The position numbers were made by a program, and so were the translations under genes. A stretch of DNA of 64,000 nt, taken from positions 930,001-994,000 of the forward strand of contig NZ_CANMZM010000002.1 of the NCBI RefSeq assembly GCF_947502395.1. The letters are read 5' to 3'. This DNA comes from an uncultured Erythrobacter sp. (lineage in GTDB: Bacteria; Pseudomonadota; Alphaproteobacteria; Sphingomonadales; Sphingomonadaceae). Shown here piece after piece: positions 6,953 through 18,805 of this stretch. Below the pieces are notes generated by a model. That model did not search any database. It was not told the origin of the DNA and saw only the letters and a list, made by a program, of their open reading frames with translations. The stretch's first letter is position 1; each line of letters opens with the position of its first letter.

Positions 6953-9900
6953 ATGGCAACCAAGGCGAAAGCAACCCGCAGCCGCGAGGCAAAGGGTACC
7001 GCAAAGCGGCGCATCCGTAAGATTTTCGGCGACATTCACGAAGTCGTCGACATGCCCAACCTCATTGAAGTGCAGCGGGAGAGCTATGAGTTCTTCCTGC
7101 GCTCTGACAAGGAGACGGGCTATGTTTCAGGTCTGGAAAAGACCCTGCGCAGCGTCTTCCCGATCCGCGACTTCGCGGGCACCGCTGAGCTCGACTTTGT
7201 TCACTACGAACTCGAAGAGCCAAAGTACGACACCACTGAATGTCGTCAGCGCGGGATCACTTATGCCGCTCCCATGAAGGTAACGCTTCGCCTGATCGTG
7301 TTTGAAGTCGATCAGGAAACCGAAACGCGGTCTGTTCTCGATATTAAAGAGCAAGACGTTTACATGGGCGACATGCCGCTCATGACTGAGAACGGCACGT
7401 TTATCGTGAACGGCACCGAGCGTGTGATCGTTTCGCAAATGCACCGTTCGCCTGGTGTCCTCTTCGATCACGACCGTGGCAAGACGCACTCTTCGGGCAA
7501 GCTCCTGTTCGCTGCGCGCGTTATCCCTTACCGCGGTTCGTGGCTCGACTTTGAGTACGACGCCAAGGATATCGTGAACGTTCGTATCGACCGTAAGCGT
7601 AAGCTTCCTGTGACTGCGCTTTTGTATGCGTTGGGTCTCGATAGCGAAGGCATTCTTCATCACTTCTACGACACCATGACTTGGGCGCGCGCCAAAGATG
7701 GTTGGAAGATCCCTTACACGCCAGAGGCATGGCGCGGCGCGAAGCCGACTTTCCCATTGGTGGATGCAAAAACCGGCGAAGAGATCTTTGCTGCTAACCA
7801 GAAGATCAGCCCACGCGCTGCCAATAAGGCTGCGAAAGATGGTCTGACCGACCTCCTGCTTCCGACCGAGGAAGCTGTTGGTCGTTATGCCGCTTACGAT
7901 ATGATCAATGAGCAAACCGGCTCGATCTACATCGAAGCCGGCGATGAAGTGACGCTTGAGCACATTGAGGCGCTTGATGAAGCAGGCTTTGATGCTCTCG
8001 AACTCCTCGACATTGACGAGGTTAACACCGGCCCGTGGATCCGCAATACGCTCAAAGTCGACAAGGCTGAGAACCGTGATGAAGGTCTTGAGGCGATCTA
8101 CAAGGTCATGCGTCCGGGCGAACCGCCCACCAAGGAAACCGCAGAAGCTTTGTTCGAAGGCCTGTTCTTCGATGGTGAGCGTTATGACCTTTCCGCTGTT
8201 GGCCGAGTGAAGCTCAACATGCGTCTTGGCCTTGATGCGGAAGACACTGTGACAACGCTGCGCAAGGAAGACATCCTCGCTGTGGTCAAGGAACTTGTTG
8301 ATCTGAAAGACGGCAAGGGCGATGTTGATGACATCGATAACCTCGGCAACCGCCGTGTTCGTTCGGTTGGTGAGCTTCTCGAAAACCAATACCGCGTTGG
8401 TCTGCTTCGTATGGAGCGTGCAGTTAAAGAGCGTATGTCTTCGGTCGATGTATCGACTGTGATGCCAAACGATCTCATCAACGCAAAGCCAGCTGTGGCT
8501 GCTGTTCGCGAGTTCTTCGGTTCTTCGCAGCTTTCACAGTTCATGGACCAAACCAACCCGCTCTCCGAAGTCACTCACAAACGCCGCGTTTCGGCGCTTG
8601 GCCCGGGTGGTCTGACGCGTGAGCGCGCTGGCTTTGAGGTCCGCGACGTTCACCCGACCCACTATGGCCGTATCTGCCCGATTGAAACGCCGGAAGGCCC
8701 GAACATCGGCCTCATCAACTCGCTGGCATCGTTCAGCCGGGTCAACAAGTACGGCTTTATCGAGACGCCATATCGCCAAGTGGTCGACAACAAAGTCACC
8801 GGCGATGTGAAATATCTTTCAGCGATGGAAGAGCAGAAACACACCGTTGCGCAGGCGTCGGCTGAGCTCAACGATGATGGCACATTCGTCGAAGATCTGA
8901 TCTCGGCACGTCAGGCTGGCGACAACCTGATGGCGCCAAACGATCAGATCACTTTGATGGACGTGTCACCAAAGCAGCTCGTCTCGGTTGCGGCATCGCT
9001 CATTCCGTTCCTGGAAAACGATGACGCGAACCGCGCGCTCATGGGCTCGAACATGCAACGCCAAGCTGTGCCGCTTGTGAAAGCAGAGGCACCGTGGGTC
9101 GGCACCGGTATGGAAGAGACCGTGGCGCGCGATTCAGGCGCTGCGATTGCTGCGAAACGCGGCGGTATCGTCGACCAAGTCGATGCAACGCGTATCGTGA
9201 TTCGTGCAATTGGCGATGTTGAACCCGGCCAATCGGGCGTCGACATCTACACGCTGCAGAAATTCCAACGCTCCAACCAAAACACCTGCATCAACCAGCG
9301 TCCGCTGGTGAAAGTGGGTGAGACGATTGAGCCGGGCGATATTATCGCTGACGGTCCGTCGACTGACCTTGGTGAGCTGGCGCTAGGCAAAAACAGCCTC
9401 GTCGCCTTTATGCCTTGGAATGGCTACAACTATGAGGATTCGATCCTCATTTCAGAGCGCATCGTGAAAGACGACGTCTTCACCTCGATCCACATTGATG
9501 AGTTCGAAGTGATGGCCCGCGACACGAAGCTTGGCCCAGAGGACATCACTCGCGACATTCCAAACGTTGGTGAAGAAGCCTTACGCAACTTGGACGAAGC
9601 AGGCATTGTCTACATCGGCGCAGAAGTGCACCCAGGCGACATTCTCGTCGGCAAGATCACGCCAAAGGGTGAAAGCCCGATGACACCGGAGGAAAAACTC
9701 CTTCGTGCGATCTTCGGTGAGAAAGCTTCCGATGTTCGTGACACTTCGCTGCGTCTGCCACCGGGTGTGGCTGGCACGGTTGTGGAAGTACGCGTCTTCA
9801 ACCGCCACGGTATCGAAATCGATGACCGTACCCGTGCGATCCAGAACGAAGAGATTGAACGTCTTCGTAAGGATGCTGCTGACGAGCGCGGCATTTTGAA

Positions 9901-11143
9901 CCGTGCGACCTACAACCGTCTGCGTGACATGCTGATGGGCCAAGTGGTCGCAGCAGGTCCAAAAGGCGTGAAGAAGGGCATCGATATCACCGAGCAAGTG
10001 CTCGCCGATATCGAGAAGCACGAATGGTTCCAATTCGCGGTTGCCGATGATTCACGTCAGACGCAACTCGAAGCGATCAAGTCGCAATATGACGAATCGG
10101 CTGGCATGATCGATGCTAAGTTCGAAGACCGTAAAGAGAAGCTGGAGCGTGGCGATGAACTTGCCCCTGGCGTTCTCAAAATGGTCAAAGTCTTCGTCGC
10201 GGTGAAGCGTAAGCTTCAGCCGGGCGATAAGATGGCTGGTCGTCACGGTAACAAGGGTGTGATCTCTCGCATCCTTCCGGTGGAAGACATGCCGTTCCTC
10301 GAAGACGGTACGCCGGTTGACCTCGTGCTCAACCCACTGGGTGTGCCTTCGCGTATGAACGTCGGGCAGATATTCGAAACGCACCTTGGCTTCGCCGCTC
10401 GCGGTTTGGGCATGGATATCGCGGAGAAGCTCGAAGAGTGGAAACGCGACAATCCGAACGCTGCCGAAGACTATGCTAACGCGAAGCCTCCAGAGGCTGT
10501 GGTTGAGCGTCTGAAGGATGTTTACGGTGAGCAGTACTTCGATGACCTCGAGAAGCGTTCGACGTCAAACATCGTTGAGCTTGCGACCAATCTCTCGGCA
10601 GGTGTCCCAATGGGTACGCCGGTCTTTGACGGTGCGCGCGAACCGGACGTGACCGATTATCTGGTCAAAGCCGGTGTCGATAGCTCTGGCCAATCGACGC
10701 TGTTTGATGGGCGCACCGGTGAAGCGTTTGACCGTAAGGTGACCGTGGGCATCATCTACATGCTCAAACTGCACCACCTCGTCGACGACAAGATCCACGC
10801 CCGCTCGATCGGCCCATACTCGCTCGTCACGCAGCAGCCGCTGGGTGGTAAAGCGCAGTTCGGTGGTCAGCGCTTTGGTGAGATGGAGGTCTGGGCACTG
10901 CAGGCGTACGGCGCTGCTTACACCTTGCAGGAAATGCTCACCGTCAAGTCAGATGACGTGGTGGGGCGGACCAAGGTCTATGAAGCTATCGTCAAGGGCG
11001 ATGACACCTTCGAGGCTGGCATTCCAGAGAGCTTCAACGTTCTCGTTAAGGAAATGCGCTCGCTGGGCATGAATGTTGAGCTGACTTCGCTGGGTGACGG
11101 CGAAGAAGACGACGACGATCACGGAGCGATTGCAGCGGAATAA
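6953..11143 (+). CDS. rpoB: DNA-directed RNA polymerase subunit beta
   Basis: Catalytic core subunit of RNA polymerase. 1396 residues from the ATG at 6953, where the conserved N-terminus [20 protein letters not shown] begins; the open frame extends upstream to 6806 without a conserved sequence. Recognisable blocks are the rifampicin-pocket region ([20 protein letters not shown]), [39 protein letters not shown] (residues about 545-583), and the C-terminal [24 protein letters not shown]. The pocket shows no obvious resistance substitution in the part I read. It is the first gene of rpoBC, with 72 bases to rpoC. It ends in an acidic tail EEDDDDHG. Confidence 0.99.
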   Translation: MATKAKATRSREAKGTAKRRIRKIFGDIHEVVDMPNLIEVQRESYEFFLRSDKETGYVSGLEKTLRSVFPIRDFAGTAELDFVHYELEEPKYDTTECRQRGITYAAPMKVTLRLIVFEVDQETETRSVLDIKEQDVYMGDMPLMTENGTFIVNGTERVIVSQMHRSPGVLFDHDRGKTHSSGKLLFAARVIPYRGSWLDFEYDAKDIVNVRIDRKRKLPVTALLYALGLDSEGILHHFYDTMTWARAKDGWKIPYTPEAWRGAKPTFPLVDAKTGEEIFAANQKISPRAANKAAKDGLTDLLLPTEEAVGRYAAYDMINEQTGSIYIEAGDEVTLEHIEALDEAGFDALELLDIDEVNTGPWIRNTLKVDKAENRDEGLEAIYKVMRPGEPPTKETAEALFEGLFFDGERYDLSAVGRVKLNMRLGLDAEDTVTTLRKEDILAVVKELVDLKDGKGDVDDIDNLGNRRVRSVGELLENQYRVGLLRMERAVKERMSSVDVSTVMPNDLINAKPAVAAVREFFGSSQLSQFMDQTNPLSEVTHKRRVSALGPGGLTRERAGFEVRDVHPTHYGRICPIETPEGPNIGLINSLASFSRVNKYGFIETPYRQVVDNKVTGDVKYLSAMEEQKHTVAQASAELNDDGTFVEDLISARQAGDNLMAPNDQITLMDVSPKQLVSVAASLIPFLENDDANRALMGSNMQRQAVPLVKAEAPWVGTGMEETVARDSGAAIAAKRGGIVDQVDATRIVIRAIGDVEPGQSGVDIYTLQKFQRSNQNTCINQRPLVKVGETIEPGDIIADGPSTDLGELALGKNSLVAFMPWNGYNYEDSILISERIVKDDVFTSIHIDEFEVMARDTKLGPEDITRDIPNVGEEALRNLDEAGIVYIGAEVHPGDILVGKITPKGESPMTPEEKLLRAIFGEKASDVRDTSLRLPPGVAGTVVEVRVFNRHGIEIDDRTRAIQNEEIERLRKDAADERGILNRATYNRLRDMLMGQVVAAGPKGVKKGIDITEQVLADIEKHEWFQFAVADDSRQTQLEAIKSQYDESAGMIDAKFEDRKEKLERGDELAPGVLKMVKVFVAVKRKLQPGDKMAGRHGNKGVISRILPVEDMPFLEDGTPVDLVLNPLGVPSRMNVGQIFETHLGFAARGLGMDIAEKLEEWKRDNPNAAEDYANAKPPEAVVERLKDVYGEQYFDDLEKRSTSNIVELATNLSAGVPMGTPVFDGAREPDVTDYLVKAGVDSSGQSTLFDGRTGEAFDRKVTVGIIYMLKLHHLVDDKIHARSIGPYSLVTQQPLGGKAQFGGQRFGEMEVWALQAYGAAYTLQEMLTVKSDDVVGRTKVYEAIVKGDDTFEAGIPESFNVLVKEMRSLGMNVELTSLGDGEEDDDDHGAIAAE

Positions 11144-11215
11144 TGGGAGCGGGCCATCTCGGCCCCTCTCATATTTTCCGCGAACACGTTTTCATCCCAA
11201 AAGGGAAACACAGTT

Positions 11216-14200
11216 ATGAATGAACTGACAAAATTCACCAACCAGCTCGCAAAGCCGGAAACCTTTGACCAGATCCAGATCGGCATCGCCTCGCCAGAGC
11301 GCATCCGTTCGTGGTCTTTTGGCGAGATCAAGAAGCCAGAGACGATCAACTATCGTACGTTCAAACCTGAACGTGACGGTCTGTTCTGTGCACGTATCTT
11401 TGGTCCGGTAAAGGACTACGAATGCCTTTGCGGCAAGTACAAGCGTATGAAGTACAAAGGCGTCGTTTGTGAAAAATGCGGCGTTGAAGTTACCGTTACC
11501 AAAGTGCGCCGTGAGCGTATGGGTCACATCGAGCTTGCCGCTCCTGTTGCGCATATCTGGTATCTGAAGTCGCTGCCATCGCGCATCGGCCTTCTGCTCG
11601 ACATCCAGCTGAAGCAGCTTGAGCGCATCCTCTACTTCGAAAGCTACGTTGTGATTGAGCCGGGCCTTACCCCGCTTGAGAAATTCCAACTCCTCACCGA
11701 AGACGAGCTGCTCGAAGCGCAAGACGAGTATGGCGAAGACGCTTTCTCTGCCGATATCGGCGCAGAAGCGGTCAAGGTTATGCTGATGGACCTCGACCTT
11801 GAGCAAGAGCGCGAAGACCTTCTTGAAGAGCTTGCGACCACCAAGTCTGCTCTCAAGCCTAAGAAGATCATCAAGCGTCTCAAAGTGGTTGAGAGCTTCA
11901 TCGATTCAGGCAACCGTCCTGAGTGGATGATCCTTGAAGTGATCCCTGTGATCCCGCCTGAGCTTCGCCCGCTTGTGCCGCTGGATGGTGGCCGTTTTGC
12001 GACGTCTGATCTGAACGACCTCTATCGCCGCGTGATCAACCGCAACAACCGTTTGAAGCGCCTGATTGAGCTTCGCGCACCAGACATCATCGTCCGTAAC
12101 GAGAAGCGTATGCTTCAAGAAGCGGTTGACGCTCTGTTCGACAACGGCCGCCGTGGCCGCGTGATCACGGGTGCTAACAAGCGTCCGCTGAAATCTCTCT
12201 CTGACATGCTCAAGGGTAAGCAGGGCCGCTTCCGTCAGAACCTTCTTGGTAAGCGCGTCGACTACTCTGGCCGTTCGGTCATCGTGACCGGTCCTGAGCT
12301 CAAACTGCACCAATGTGGTTTGCCGAAGAAGATGGCGCTCGAGCTGTTCAAGCCGTTCATCTACGCCCGTTTGGACGCCAAGGGTCTTTCCATGACCCTG
12401 AAGCAAGCCAAGAAGTGGGTTGAGAAAGAGCGCAAGGAAGTCTGGGATATCCTCGACGAAGTGATCCGTGAGCACCCGGTTCTCCTGAACCGTGCGCCAA
12501 CGCTTCACCGTCTTGGCATCCAAGCGTTCGAACCGGTCCTCATCGAAGGTAAAGCGATCCAGCTTCACCCGCTGGTGTGTTCGGCGTTTAACGCTGACTT
12601 TGACGGCGACCAAATGGCTGTCCACGTGCCGCTTAGCCTCGAAGCTCAGCTCGAAGCGCGCGTTTTGATGATGTCTACGAACAACATCCTCTCGCCTGCT
12701 AACGGTAAGCCAATCATCGTTCCATCACAGGATATGGTTCTGGGCCTCTACTACCTCTCGATGGAGCGTCAGGAGAAAACTCCTGAATTCCTTGAGAATG
12801 AAGATGGTACCAAGGTCGAAAAGCTGCCGCGCTTTGCCGATATGGCCGAAGTGCACCAGGCGCTTGAGACCAAAGCGGTCACGCTGCACACCAAAATCCT
12901 CGCCCGTGTTCCGCAGGCCGATGAGGATGGAAACATCGTCATGCGTCGGTTCGAAACCACGCCTGGCCGTATGCTTATTGGTGAGTGTCTGCCGAAGAAC
13001 CACAAGGTGCCTTACGACATCATCAACCGCCTTCTGACGAAGAAGGACATAGGCGATGTGATCGACGAAGTGTACCGTCACACCGGCCAGAAGGACACGG
13101 TCCTTTTCGCTGACGCCATCATGGTGCTGGGCTTCCGCCACGCATTTAAGGCGGGTATCTCCTTTGGTAAGGATGACATGATCATTCCTGACGCCAAGGA
13201 AGGCATGGTCGAAGAAACCAAGTCACTGGTTGCTGACTACGAACAGCAGTATCAGGATGGTCTCATCACCCAGCAAGAGAAGTACAATAAGGTTATCGAC
13301 GCTTGGTCCAAGTGTGGTGATCTGGTTGCTGATGCGATGATGGATGAGATTAAAGCTCAGCCCATCGACAAGGATGGCCGAGAGAAAGAGATCAACTCGA
13401 TCTACATGATGAGCCACTCAGGTGCGCGTGGCTCGCCAGCGCAGATGAAGCAGCTTGCCGGTATGCGCGGTCTTATGGCCAAGCCTTCGGGCGAGATCAT
13501 CGAGAATCCTATTATCTCGAACTTTAAAGAGGGACTGTCGGTTCTTGAGTACTTCAGCTCAACCCACGGCGCTCGTAAGGGTCTGGCTGATACTGCGCTT
13601 AAGACGGCGAACTCGGGTTACCTGACCCGTCGTCTGGTTGACGTATCGCAAGACTGCACCATCGTTGAGAAAGACTGTAAGACAACCAACGCCATGGAAA
13701 TGCGCGCCATCGTCCAAGGCGGTAGTGTGATTGCGTCCATTGGTGAGCGTATCCTTGGCCGCACCGTTGCCGAAGACATCATGAATGCCGCAACCGGCGA
13801 AGTGATTGTGCCGGCGGGGACAATGGTTGACGAGCCTATGGTGAAGGAAATCGAGGCGGCTGAGGTTCAGTCTGTTCGCATTCGTTCGCCGCTGCTTTGT
13901 GAAAGCGATCAGGGCGTTTGTGCGACCTGCTATGGCCGTGATCTTGCTCGCGGTACGCCAGTGAACATCGGTGAGGCTGTGGGCGTTATCGCCGCGCAAT
14001 CCATCGGCGAGCCTGGCACCCAGCTGACCATGCGTACCTTCCACATTGGCGGTGCGGCTCAGCTTAACGAAACATCGCACCTTGAGGCGATTTCGGACGG
14101 TAAAATCGAACTTCGCGACATGCCAACGATCACCGATAAGAAGGGCAACATTCTGTCGCTCGCTCGTAACGGTGAAATCGCGGTTATCGATGCCGAGGGC

Positions 14201-15520
14201 CGTGAACGTGAGATGCACAAGGTGCCTTACGGTACGGTCATCAAGTTCAAGAGCGGCGCGAAGGTCAAAGAAGGCGATCGTCTCGCTGAATGGGACCCGT
14301 TCACTCTGCCAATCATCACCGAGCAATCGGGCGTGGTGAAGTATCAAGATCTGGTCGAGGGCACGACGCTCGAAGAGCAGACCGATGATGCAACCGGTAT
14401 CGCGCAGCGCGTGGTCACCGAAAACCGTGCGACTGGCCGCAAGAAGAAGGAAGAGCTGCGTCCGCGCATGATCCTTCAAGGCGAAGGTCAGACGATTGAG
14501 GATGAAACCGATGCACAGCGCTATATGCTGGCACCGGGCACCACTCTCTCGGTTGAAGACGGTCAAACGGTTGAAGCTGGTGACATCCTTGCGCGTGCAT
14601 CGCGTGAGGCGGCGAAAACCCGCGACATCACCGGTGGTCTGCCGCGTGTGGCTGAACTGTTTGAGGCACGTTTGCCCAAGGACATGTCAGTCATCGCCAA
14701 GATCTCTGGTAAGATCGAATTCGTTCGCGAATACAAAGCGAAGCGTAAGATCGCGATTGTGCCTGAGGAAGGTGATGCAGTTGAGTATCTGATCCCCAAA
14801 ACCAAGGTGATCGACGTGCAAGAAGGCGACTTCGTGAAGAAGGGGGATACCCTGATTTCCGGCGCGCCGAACCCGCACGACATCCTTGAGGTGATGGGCG
14901 TTGAGGCGCTGTCTGAGTATCTCGTCAATGAGATTCAGGAAGTCTACCGACTGCAAGGTGTGAAGATCAACGATAAGCACATCGAGGTGATCGTTCGCCA
15001 GATGCTGCAGAAAGTTGAGATTACCGCTGGCGGCGACACCACGCTTTTGCCGGGTGAACAAGTTGACCTTGCTGAAATGCTTGAAGTGAACTCCAAGCTC
15101 GGAAAGGGCAAGCAGCCTGCTGAAGGCGTGCCAATCCTGCTTGGTATCACTAAGGCATCGCTGCAGACCCGCAGCTTCATCTCTGCTGCATCGTTCCAAG
15201 AGACGACCCGCGTGCTTACCCAGGCTTCGGTCGAAGGTAAGAAAGACACGCTGATCGGCCTTAAGGAAAACGTGATTGTGGGCCGTCTGATCCCAGCAGG
15301 GACCGGCGCGGGCATGAACCGTATGCGTGTGACCGCATCGAGCCGCGACGCAGCTCTCAAGGCTGCTTGGAAAAAGCAGCAAGAGAAGCTGGCGGCTGCT
15401 GGTGCCGTTGAAGAGGAGCCGGCCGCTGATCCAGTTTCTTCGGAAGATGCAATGAAGGCAGCAATGGGCGGCGGCGCCGCACCAGCTCCTGAAGCGGACG
15501 CAGGCGACGCGGCTGAATAA
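11216..15520 (+). CDS. rpoC: DNA-directed RNA polymerase subunit beta'
   Basis: Catalytic core subunit. 1434 residues, as expected for alphaproteobacteria. The N-terminal zinc site has the Cys cluster [20 protein letters not shown]. The catalytic magnesium loop [15 protein letters not shown] lies near residue 460. The second zinc region includes [19 protein letters not shown], and the trigger-loop/bridge region includes [18 protein letters not shown]. The tail after about residue 1395 is Ala/Glu-rich. An AAGGGA ribosome-binding site lies just before the ATG. A strong terminator follows. Confidence 0.99.
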   Translation: MNELTKFTNQLAKPETFDQIQIGIASPERIRSWSFGEIKKPETINYRTFKPERDGLFCARIFGPVKDYECLCGKYKRMKYKGVVCEKCGVEVTVTKVRRERMGHIELAAPVAHIWYLKSLPSRIGLLLDIQLKQLERILYFESYVVIEPGLTPLEKFQLLTEDELLEAQDEYGEDAFSADIGAEAVKVMLMDLDLEQEREDLLEELATTKSALKPKKIIKRLKVVESFIDSGNRPEWMILEVIPVIPPELRPLVPLDGGRFATSDLNDLYRRVINRNNRLKRLIELRAPDIIVRNEKRMLQEAVDALFDNGRRGRVITGANKRPLKSLSDMLKGKQGRFRQNLLGKRVDYSGRSVIVTGPELKLHQCGLPKKMALELFKPFIYARLDAKGLSMTLKQAKKWVEKERKEVWDILDEVIREHPVLLNRAPTLHRLGIQAFEPVLIEGKAIQLHPLVCSAFNADFDGDQMAVHVPLSLEAQLEARVLMMSTNNILSPANGKPIIVPSQDMVLGLYYLSMERQEKTPEFLENEDGTKVEKLPRFADMAEVHQALETKAVTLHTKILARVPQADEDGNIVMRRFETTPGRMLIGECLPKNHKVPYDIINRLLTKKDIGDVIDEVYRHTGQKDTVLFADAIMVLGFRHAFKAGISFGKDDMIIPDAKEGMVEETKSLVADYEQQYQDGLITQQEKYNKVIDAWSKCGDLVADAMMDEIKAQPIDKDGREKEINSIYMMSHSGARGSPAQMKQLAGMRGLMAKPSGEIIENPIISNFKEGLSVLEYFSSTHGARKGLADTALKTANSGYLTRRLVDVSQDCTIVEKDCKTTNAMEMRAIVQGGSVIASIGERILGRTVAEDIMNAATGEVIVPAGTMVDEPMVKEIEAAEVQSVRIRSPLLCESDQGVCATCYGRDLARGTPVNIGEAVGVIAAQSIGEPGTQLTMRTFHIGGAAQLNETSHLEAISDGKIELRDMPTITDKKGNILSLARNGEIAVIDAEGREREMHKVPYGTVIKFKSGAKVKEGDRLAEWDPFTLPIITEQSGVVKYQDLVEGTTLEEQTDDATGIAQRVVTENRATGRKKKEELRPRMILQGEGQTIEDETDAQRYMLAPGTTLSVEDGQTVEAGDILARASREAAKTRDITGGLPRVAELFEARLPKDMSVIAKISGKIEFVREYKAKRKIAIVPEEGDAVEYLIPKTKVIDVQEGDFVKKGDTLISGAPNPHDILEVMGVEALSEYLVNEIQEVYRLQGVKINDKHIEVIVRQMLQKVEITAGGDTTLLPGEQVDLAEMLEVNSKLGKGKQPAEGVPILLGITKASLQTRSFISAASFQETTRVLTQASVEGKKDTLIGLKENVIVGRLIPAGTGAGMNRMRVTASSRDAALKAAWKKQQEKLAAAGAVEEEPAADPVSSEDAMKAAMGGGAAPAPEADAGDAAE

Positions 15521-15541
15521 GCCTACGCTTTAGAGACAAAG

Positions 15542-15576
15542 AGGCCCCGGGGGAGCGATCCTTCGGGGCCTTTTTT
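15542..15576 (+). terminator. Rho-independent terminator of rpoBC
   Basis: The stem AGGCCCCG with CGGGGCCT encloses a 14-base loop and is followed by TTTTTT, 20 bases after the rpoC stop. Confidence 0.9.
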
Positions 15577-15644
15577 GTGCCCGTTCAGATTGGAGCTTGA
15601 CTTGAGCGCATAGATTTCCGCCTATTCAATTTGGGAGGAACTGT

Positions 15645-16370
15645 ATGAAGAAACTGATTTTGCTCGCGTCTGCCATCGCTGTTGTCGCACCCGTATTGCC
15701 ACTTTCGGCACAAGACACCGTGGTCGTGACCGGCGCCCGGCAAGACCGATCCTCACTCAACGCTTATCTATCACCGAGCCGAGGCGGCAGCGGTCCATCG
15801 GCAATCGGCGTTACTCGCAGGGCGGATTATTTCGTAACACCTCTGTTTGTGAGCTCAGATTCTCGCAATTTTGAGGAGCGCAAGGCGGAGCTCTTCAAGA
15901 TGTTGGGCGAGACGCTAACCCGGGCGAGCAATGAAGGTATCGATATCGTTGCGGGACAGTATACGCTTGAACCGGTAACGCTGGAGAATATGCGCGAGCT
16001 GCCGCTTGTTGGTGGCAATCGCCCCGACACCAACCGGGTGCAGATTTATGCGCGCATCCCGCTGCGCGGTGAAGACCCTAAGGTTCGCACCACGGCCGAA
16101 CGGATTAGAGCGTTCGTCAAAGCCATCCCGGCGACTGGTCGATCATTCATCGATGTGGGCACAACTGGCCTCGGCATTGATGATCCCGAGCAGTATCGTA
16201 GAGCCGTAGTGCGCGAGATTGCGCAAGAGGCGAACGCATACGCAAAGCTGTTCGGCAATGACTATGGGGTGTCGATCACGGGCCTCCACGGCGATCTCTA
16301 CTTTCAGCAATCGAGCGAGACCGAGGTGTTCCTCTATATCGAACACACATTCGATATTGCGCCCAAATAG
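15645..16370 (+). CDS. Secreted protein, possible SIMPL (DUF541)-like
   Basis: 241 residues with a Sec signal peptide (MKKLILLASAIAVVAPVLPLSAQ, cleaved near residue 23). The mature start DTVVVTGARQ resembles the VVVTG stretch at the N-terminus of sphingomonad TonB-dependent receptors, but there is no plug or barrel. The body has an alternating strand/helix pattern with a long helix around FEERKAELFKMLGETLTRAS. A SIMPL/DUF541 relation is possible but not established. It is preceded by GGGAGGAACTGT, a good ribosome-binding site, and is monocistronic after the rpoC terminator. Confidence 0.6.
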   Translation: MKKLILLASAIAVVAPVLPLSAQDTVVVTGARQDRSSLNAYLSPSRGGSGPSAIGVTRRADYFVTPLFVSSDSRNFEERKAELFKMLGETLTRASNEGIDIVAGQYTLEPVTLENMRELPLVGGNRPDTNRVQIYARIPLRGEDPKVRTTAERIRAFVKAIPATGRSFIDVGTTGLGIDDPEQYRRAVVREIAQEANAYAKLFGNDYGVSITGLHGDLYFQQSSETEVFLYIEHTFDIAPK

Positions 16371-16455
16371 CCGGGATGAAGAAAATGCTCTTGCGAAGCA
16401 TTCGCAATTGAGTCATGGTTCGCTCCAGTAGTCTCGCCGACTCACAAGGAACCCC

Positions 16456-16896
16456 ATGTCGCAAAGTCGCACGCCCACCGCTGCCGCCAAAGCCACGATT
16501 GCCGGATTGGCTGAGCCACGCCTGATGCAATCGCTCAATCCGATTGCCGCACGTTTCGTCTATTCGCTCAGACTGATTGCTTTGCATCAGCGGATGAAAC
16601 GCGATCCCGTGCCTGAACTCGCCATCCGGCTGAACAGTGTGGATGTGGCGGTGAAGACACTCGGGCTTTCCCAGACTGTGTCTGCAACTTGGCCCGAGAA
16701 CCTCCATGTCTCACGCTTCTGTTGTTGCAAACTGACCCATGACGAAGCGACCGCAGCCTCGATGATTGAAGGCGCATTGGACCGTGACCGAACGGCATTC
16801 GAGCGCGCCACAGCAGGCTTGATCCGCCCAGATCGGGCCGAGCGGCTGTGGGACAGTGTGCTAGCACTGGTCGAAGCGGAGCTGCGCGCTGTGTGA
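16456..16896 (+). CDS. Conserved hypothetical protein
   Basis: 146 residues with no recognised catalytic motif. It is mainly helical, with a central Cys-rich patch (SRFCCCKLTHDEATAASMI) and a C-terminal helix rich in Arg and Glu. I recall similar short proteins in sphingomonads annotated only as DUF, so no function is assigned. It lies 42 bases upstream of gltX on the same strand and may be co-transcribed with it. Confidence 0.6.
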   Translation: MSQSRTPTAAAKATIAGLAEPRLMQSLNPIAARFVYSLRLIALHQRMKRDPVPELAIRLNSVDVAVKTLGLSQTVSATWPENLHVSRFCCCKLTHDEATAASMIEGALDRDRTAFERATAGLIRPDRAERLWDSVLALVEAELRAV

Positions 16897-16938
16897 AGCG
16901 GCTTGCAGCATGCGCCGCGGGGCTTTACCGGGGCGCGC

Positions 16939-18264
16939 ATGGTTACAACGCGTTTCGCCCCTTCGCCTACAGGCCGGCTGCATGTCGGCAATATCCGTAC
17001 CGCGCTCCATAACTGGATGCTGGCTCAGGAAGAGGGCGGCGAATTCATCTTGCGCATCGACGATACCGATGCCGAGCGCTCTCGGGAGGAATATGTCGAG
17101 GCTATTCGCGCGGACCTGAAATGGCTTGGCCTGAACTGGACCCGCGAGGAACGCCAGTCGACACGGCTTGAGACATATGAAGCGGCATTTGCGAAATTGC
17201 GCGAGGCGGGCCGGATCTATCCCGCCTATGAAACGCAGCAGGAGCTTGAGCTCAAGCGCAAGGTCCTTCTCGGACGCGGCCTGCCACCGATCTATGATCG
17301 CGGCGCGCTTGAGCTTACAGCAGCAGAGCGTGCGGCAAAAGAGGCCGAGGGTATCCAACCGCATTGGCGCTTTAAGCTCGACCATGAAGAAGCCATCGAG
17401 TGGGTCGACGGTGTACGCGGCAAGGCCAAGTTTGATCCTGCGCAGCTTTCCGACCCTGTGATCCGGCGGGCCAATGGTTCGTGGCTCTATATGCTTCCAA
17501 GCACGGTTGACGATGTCGATATGGGCGTGACTCAGGTTCTTCGTGGGGAAGACCACGTGTCAAACACCGCCGTGCAGATCCAGATGTTCACAACGATGGG
17601 GGTGACCCCGCCAGCGTTCGCGCATGAAGCGCTGCTGGTAGGCAAAGAGGGTAAGCTCTCAAAACGCCTCGGCTCGCTTGGATGCGACGCTTTCCGCGAA
17701 AAGGGCATTGAGCCCGAAGCGATTATCGCGCTGCTTTCACGCCTTGGCACATCGCTTCCCGTTGAGCCGATTGCGGATCGCGGTAAGTTGCTTGAGACCT
17801 TTGACCTTGGGACTTTCGGTCGTGCTCCGGCAAAGTTCGACGATGCGGAGCTGGAGCGGGTCAACACGGCCATTGTCCACGCCATGCCTTACGCAGCGGT
17901 CAAAGACCGTTTGCCTGAAGGTATAGATGAAGCAGGCTGGCACGCGGTGCAGCCCAATATTGCGACCGTGGATGAGGTGAGCGAATGGTGGCGTCTCGTA
18001 ACCGGTCCGATTTATCAACCCGAATTCTCTGCCGAGGACCGGGCCTATCTTGCGCAGGCGGCCGAAACGCTCACATGGAGTGACGATCCTTGGGGAGCGC
18101 TAACCTCTGCTCTCAAGGAAGCAACAGGCCGCAAGGGCAAGCAGCTGTTCCTGCCGCTACGCCAAGCGCTCACTGGAATGAACCATGGTCCCGACATGGG
18201 CGAGCTTTTGCCGCTCATCGGAGAGGAAAAGGCAAGGTCGCGCCTGAGCCGAACGACTGACTGA
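16939..18264 (+). CDS. gltX: Glutamyl-tRNA synthetase
   Basis: Class I aminoacyl-tRNA synthetase that charges tRNA-Glu; in alphaproteobacteria, which use the amidotransferase route, one paralogue may also misacylate tRNA-Gln. 441 residues from the ATG at 16939 (an upstream TTG adds 12 non-conserved residues). Signatures are TRFAPSPTGRLHVGNIRTA (HIGH motif as HVGN) and the KMSKS-type KLSKR near residue 240. It lacks the Cys zinc-binding cluster of E. coli GltX. Its 441 residues are shorter than E. coli's 471, fitting the second gltX type of alphaproteobacteria. Confidence 0.95.
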   Translation: MVTTRFAPSPTGRLHVGNIRTALHNWMLAQEEGGEFILRIDDTDAERSREEYVEAIRADLKWLGLNWTREERQSTRLETYEAAFAKLREAGRIYPAYETQQELELKRKVLLGRGLPPIYDRGALELTAAERAAKEAEGIQPHWRFKLDHEEAIEWVDGVRGKAKFDPAQLSDPVIRRANGSWLYMLPSTVDDVDMGVTQVLRGEDHVSNTAVQIQMFTTMGVTPPAFAHEALLVGKEGKLSKRLGSLGCDAFREKGIEPEAIIALLSRLGTSLPVEPIADRGKLLETFDLGTFGRAPAKFDDAELERVNTAIVHAMPYAAVKDRLPEGIDEAGWHAVQPNIATVDEVSEWWRLVTGPIYQPEFSAEDRAYLAQAAETLTWSDDPWGALTSALKEATGRKGKQLFLPLRQALTGMNHGPDMGELLPLIGEEKARSRLSRTTD

Positions 18265-18301
18265 TGTTGACTCTGGCACCCATCGGCGCAAATCGTTGGA
18301 C

Positions 18302-18769
18302 ATGAGAACCAACTTTTATCTTCCCGCGTTCGTCGCCGCGCTTGTTCTTTCAAATGGCGCGCACGCGAAATCACCCGCTTGCCCAGATCCTGAAACTGCG
18401 CGAGCAGAGGTCGAGCAGACCATAAGCCAGTTTTTCGATGCGCTGCGTGGCGAAGGCGAGCTTTCATATGCGGACCTGACCACTGCAAACATGTATTCCT
18501 TCGACGTGGGCGAGCGGTTCGACGGACCCGCTCTGGCGAAGGTGATCGAGGACGCATTTGCCCAAGGGGTGGAGATCAACTGGTCATTGGGGCCAATGGA
18601 CACCAAAGTGCGCTGCGATGTGGCCTGGTCCCAATGGGAGAACACCGGCAGCGCCGGAGTACCGCCTGAAGTCCGCCCGGTTCGGTGGCTCGAGTCCGCG
18701 GTTTTGGTTCACGAAGGCGGCCGTTGGAAGATTGACTTCTTTCACTCACAGCGCGCTCGCGAACAATAG
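18302..18769 (+). CDS. Secreted NTF2/SnoaL-like protein
   Basis: 155 residues from the ATG at 18302 (a TTG at 18296 is also possible). There is a signal peptide with a hydrophobic core FVAALVLSNGAHA and cleavage near residue 24. The mature part has the pattern of the cone-shaped NTF2/SnoaL-like fold: a helix EVEQTISQFFDALRGEG, then strands ending in AVLVHEGGRWKIDFFHSQR. Members may be enzymes or ligand-binding proteins, and no catalytic residues can be assigned. It lies 37 bases after gltX. Confidence 0.65.
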   Translation: MRTNFYLPAFVAALVLSNGAHAKSPACPDPETARAEVEQTISQFFDALRGEGELSYADLTTANMYSFDVGERFDGPALAKVIEDAFAQGVEINWSLGPMDTKVRCDVAWSQWENTGSAGVPPEVRPVRWLESAVLVHEGGRWKIDFFHSQRAREQ

Positions 18770-18805
18770 CGACCGGTTTGTCGGTAACCGATACGCCGCA
18801 AGTTA

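Noticed and set aside
7127-8389. Long minus-strand open frame inside rpoB
   Set aside because: It lies entirely opposite a highly conserved polymerase gene and has no recognisable domain; it is a codon-bias shadow.
13559-14566. Long minus-strand open frame inside rpoC
   Set aside because: Antisense shadow of rpoC, without start signals or motifs.
15645-16370. TonB-dependent receptor, from VVVTGAR near the N-terminus
   Set aside because: At 241 residues with no plug or barrel pattern, it cannot be a receptor.
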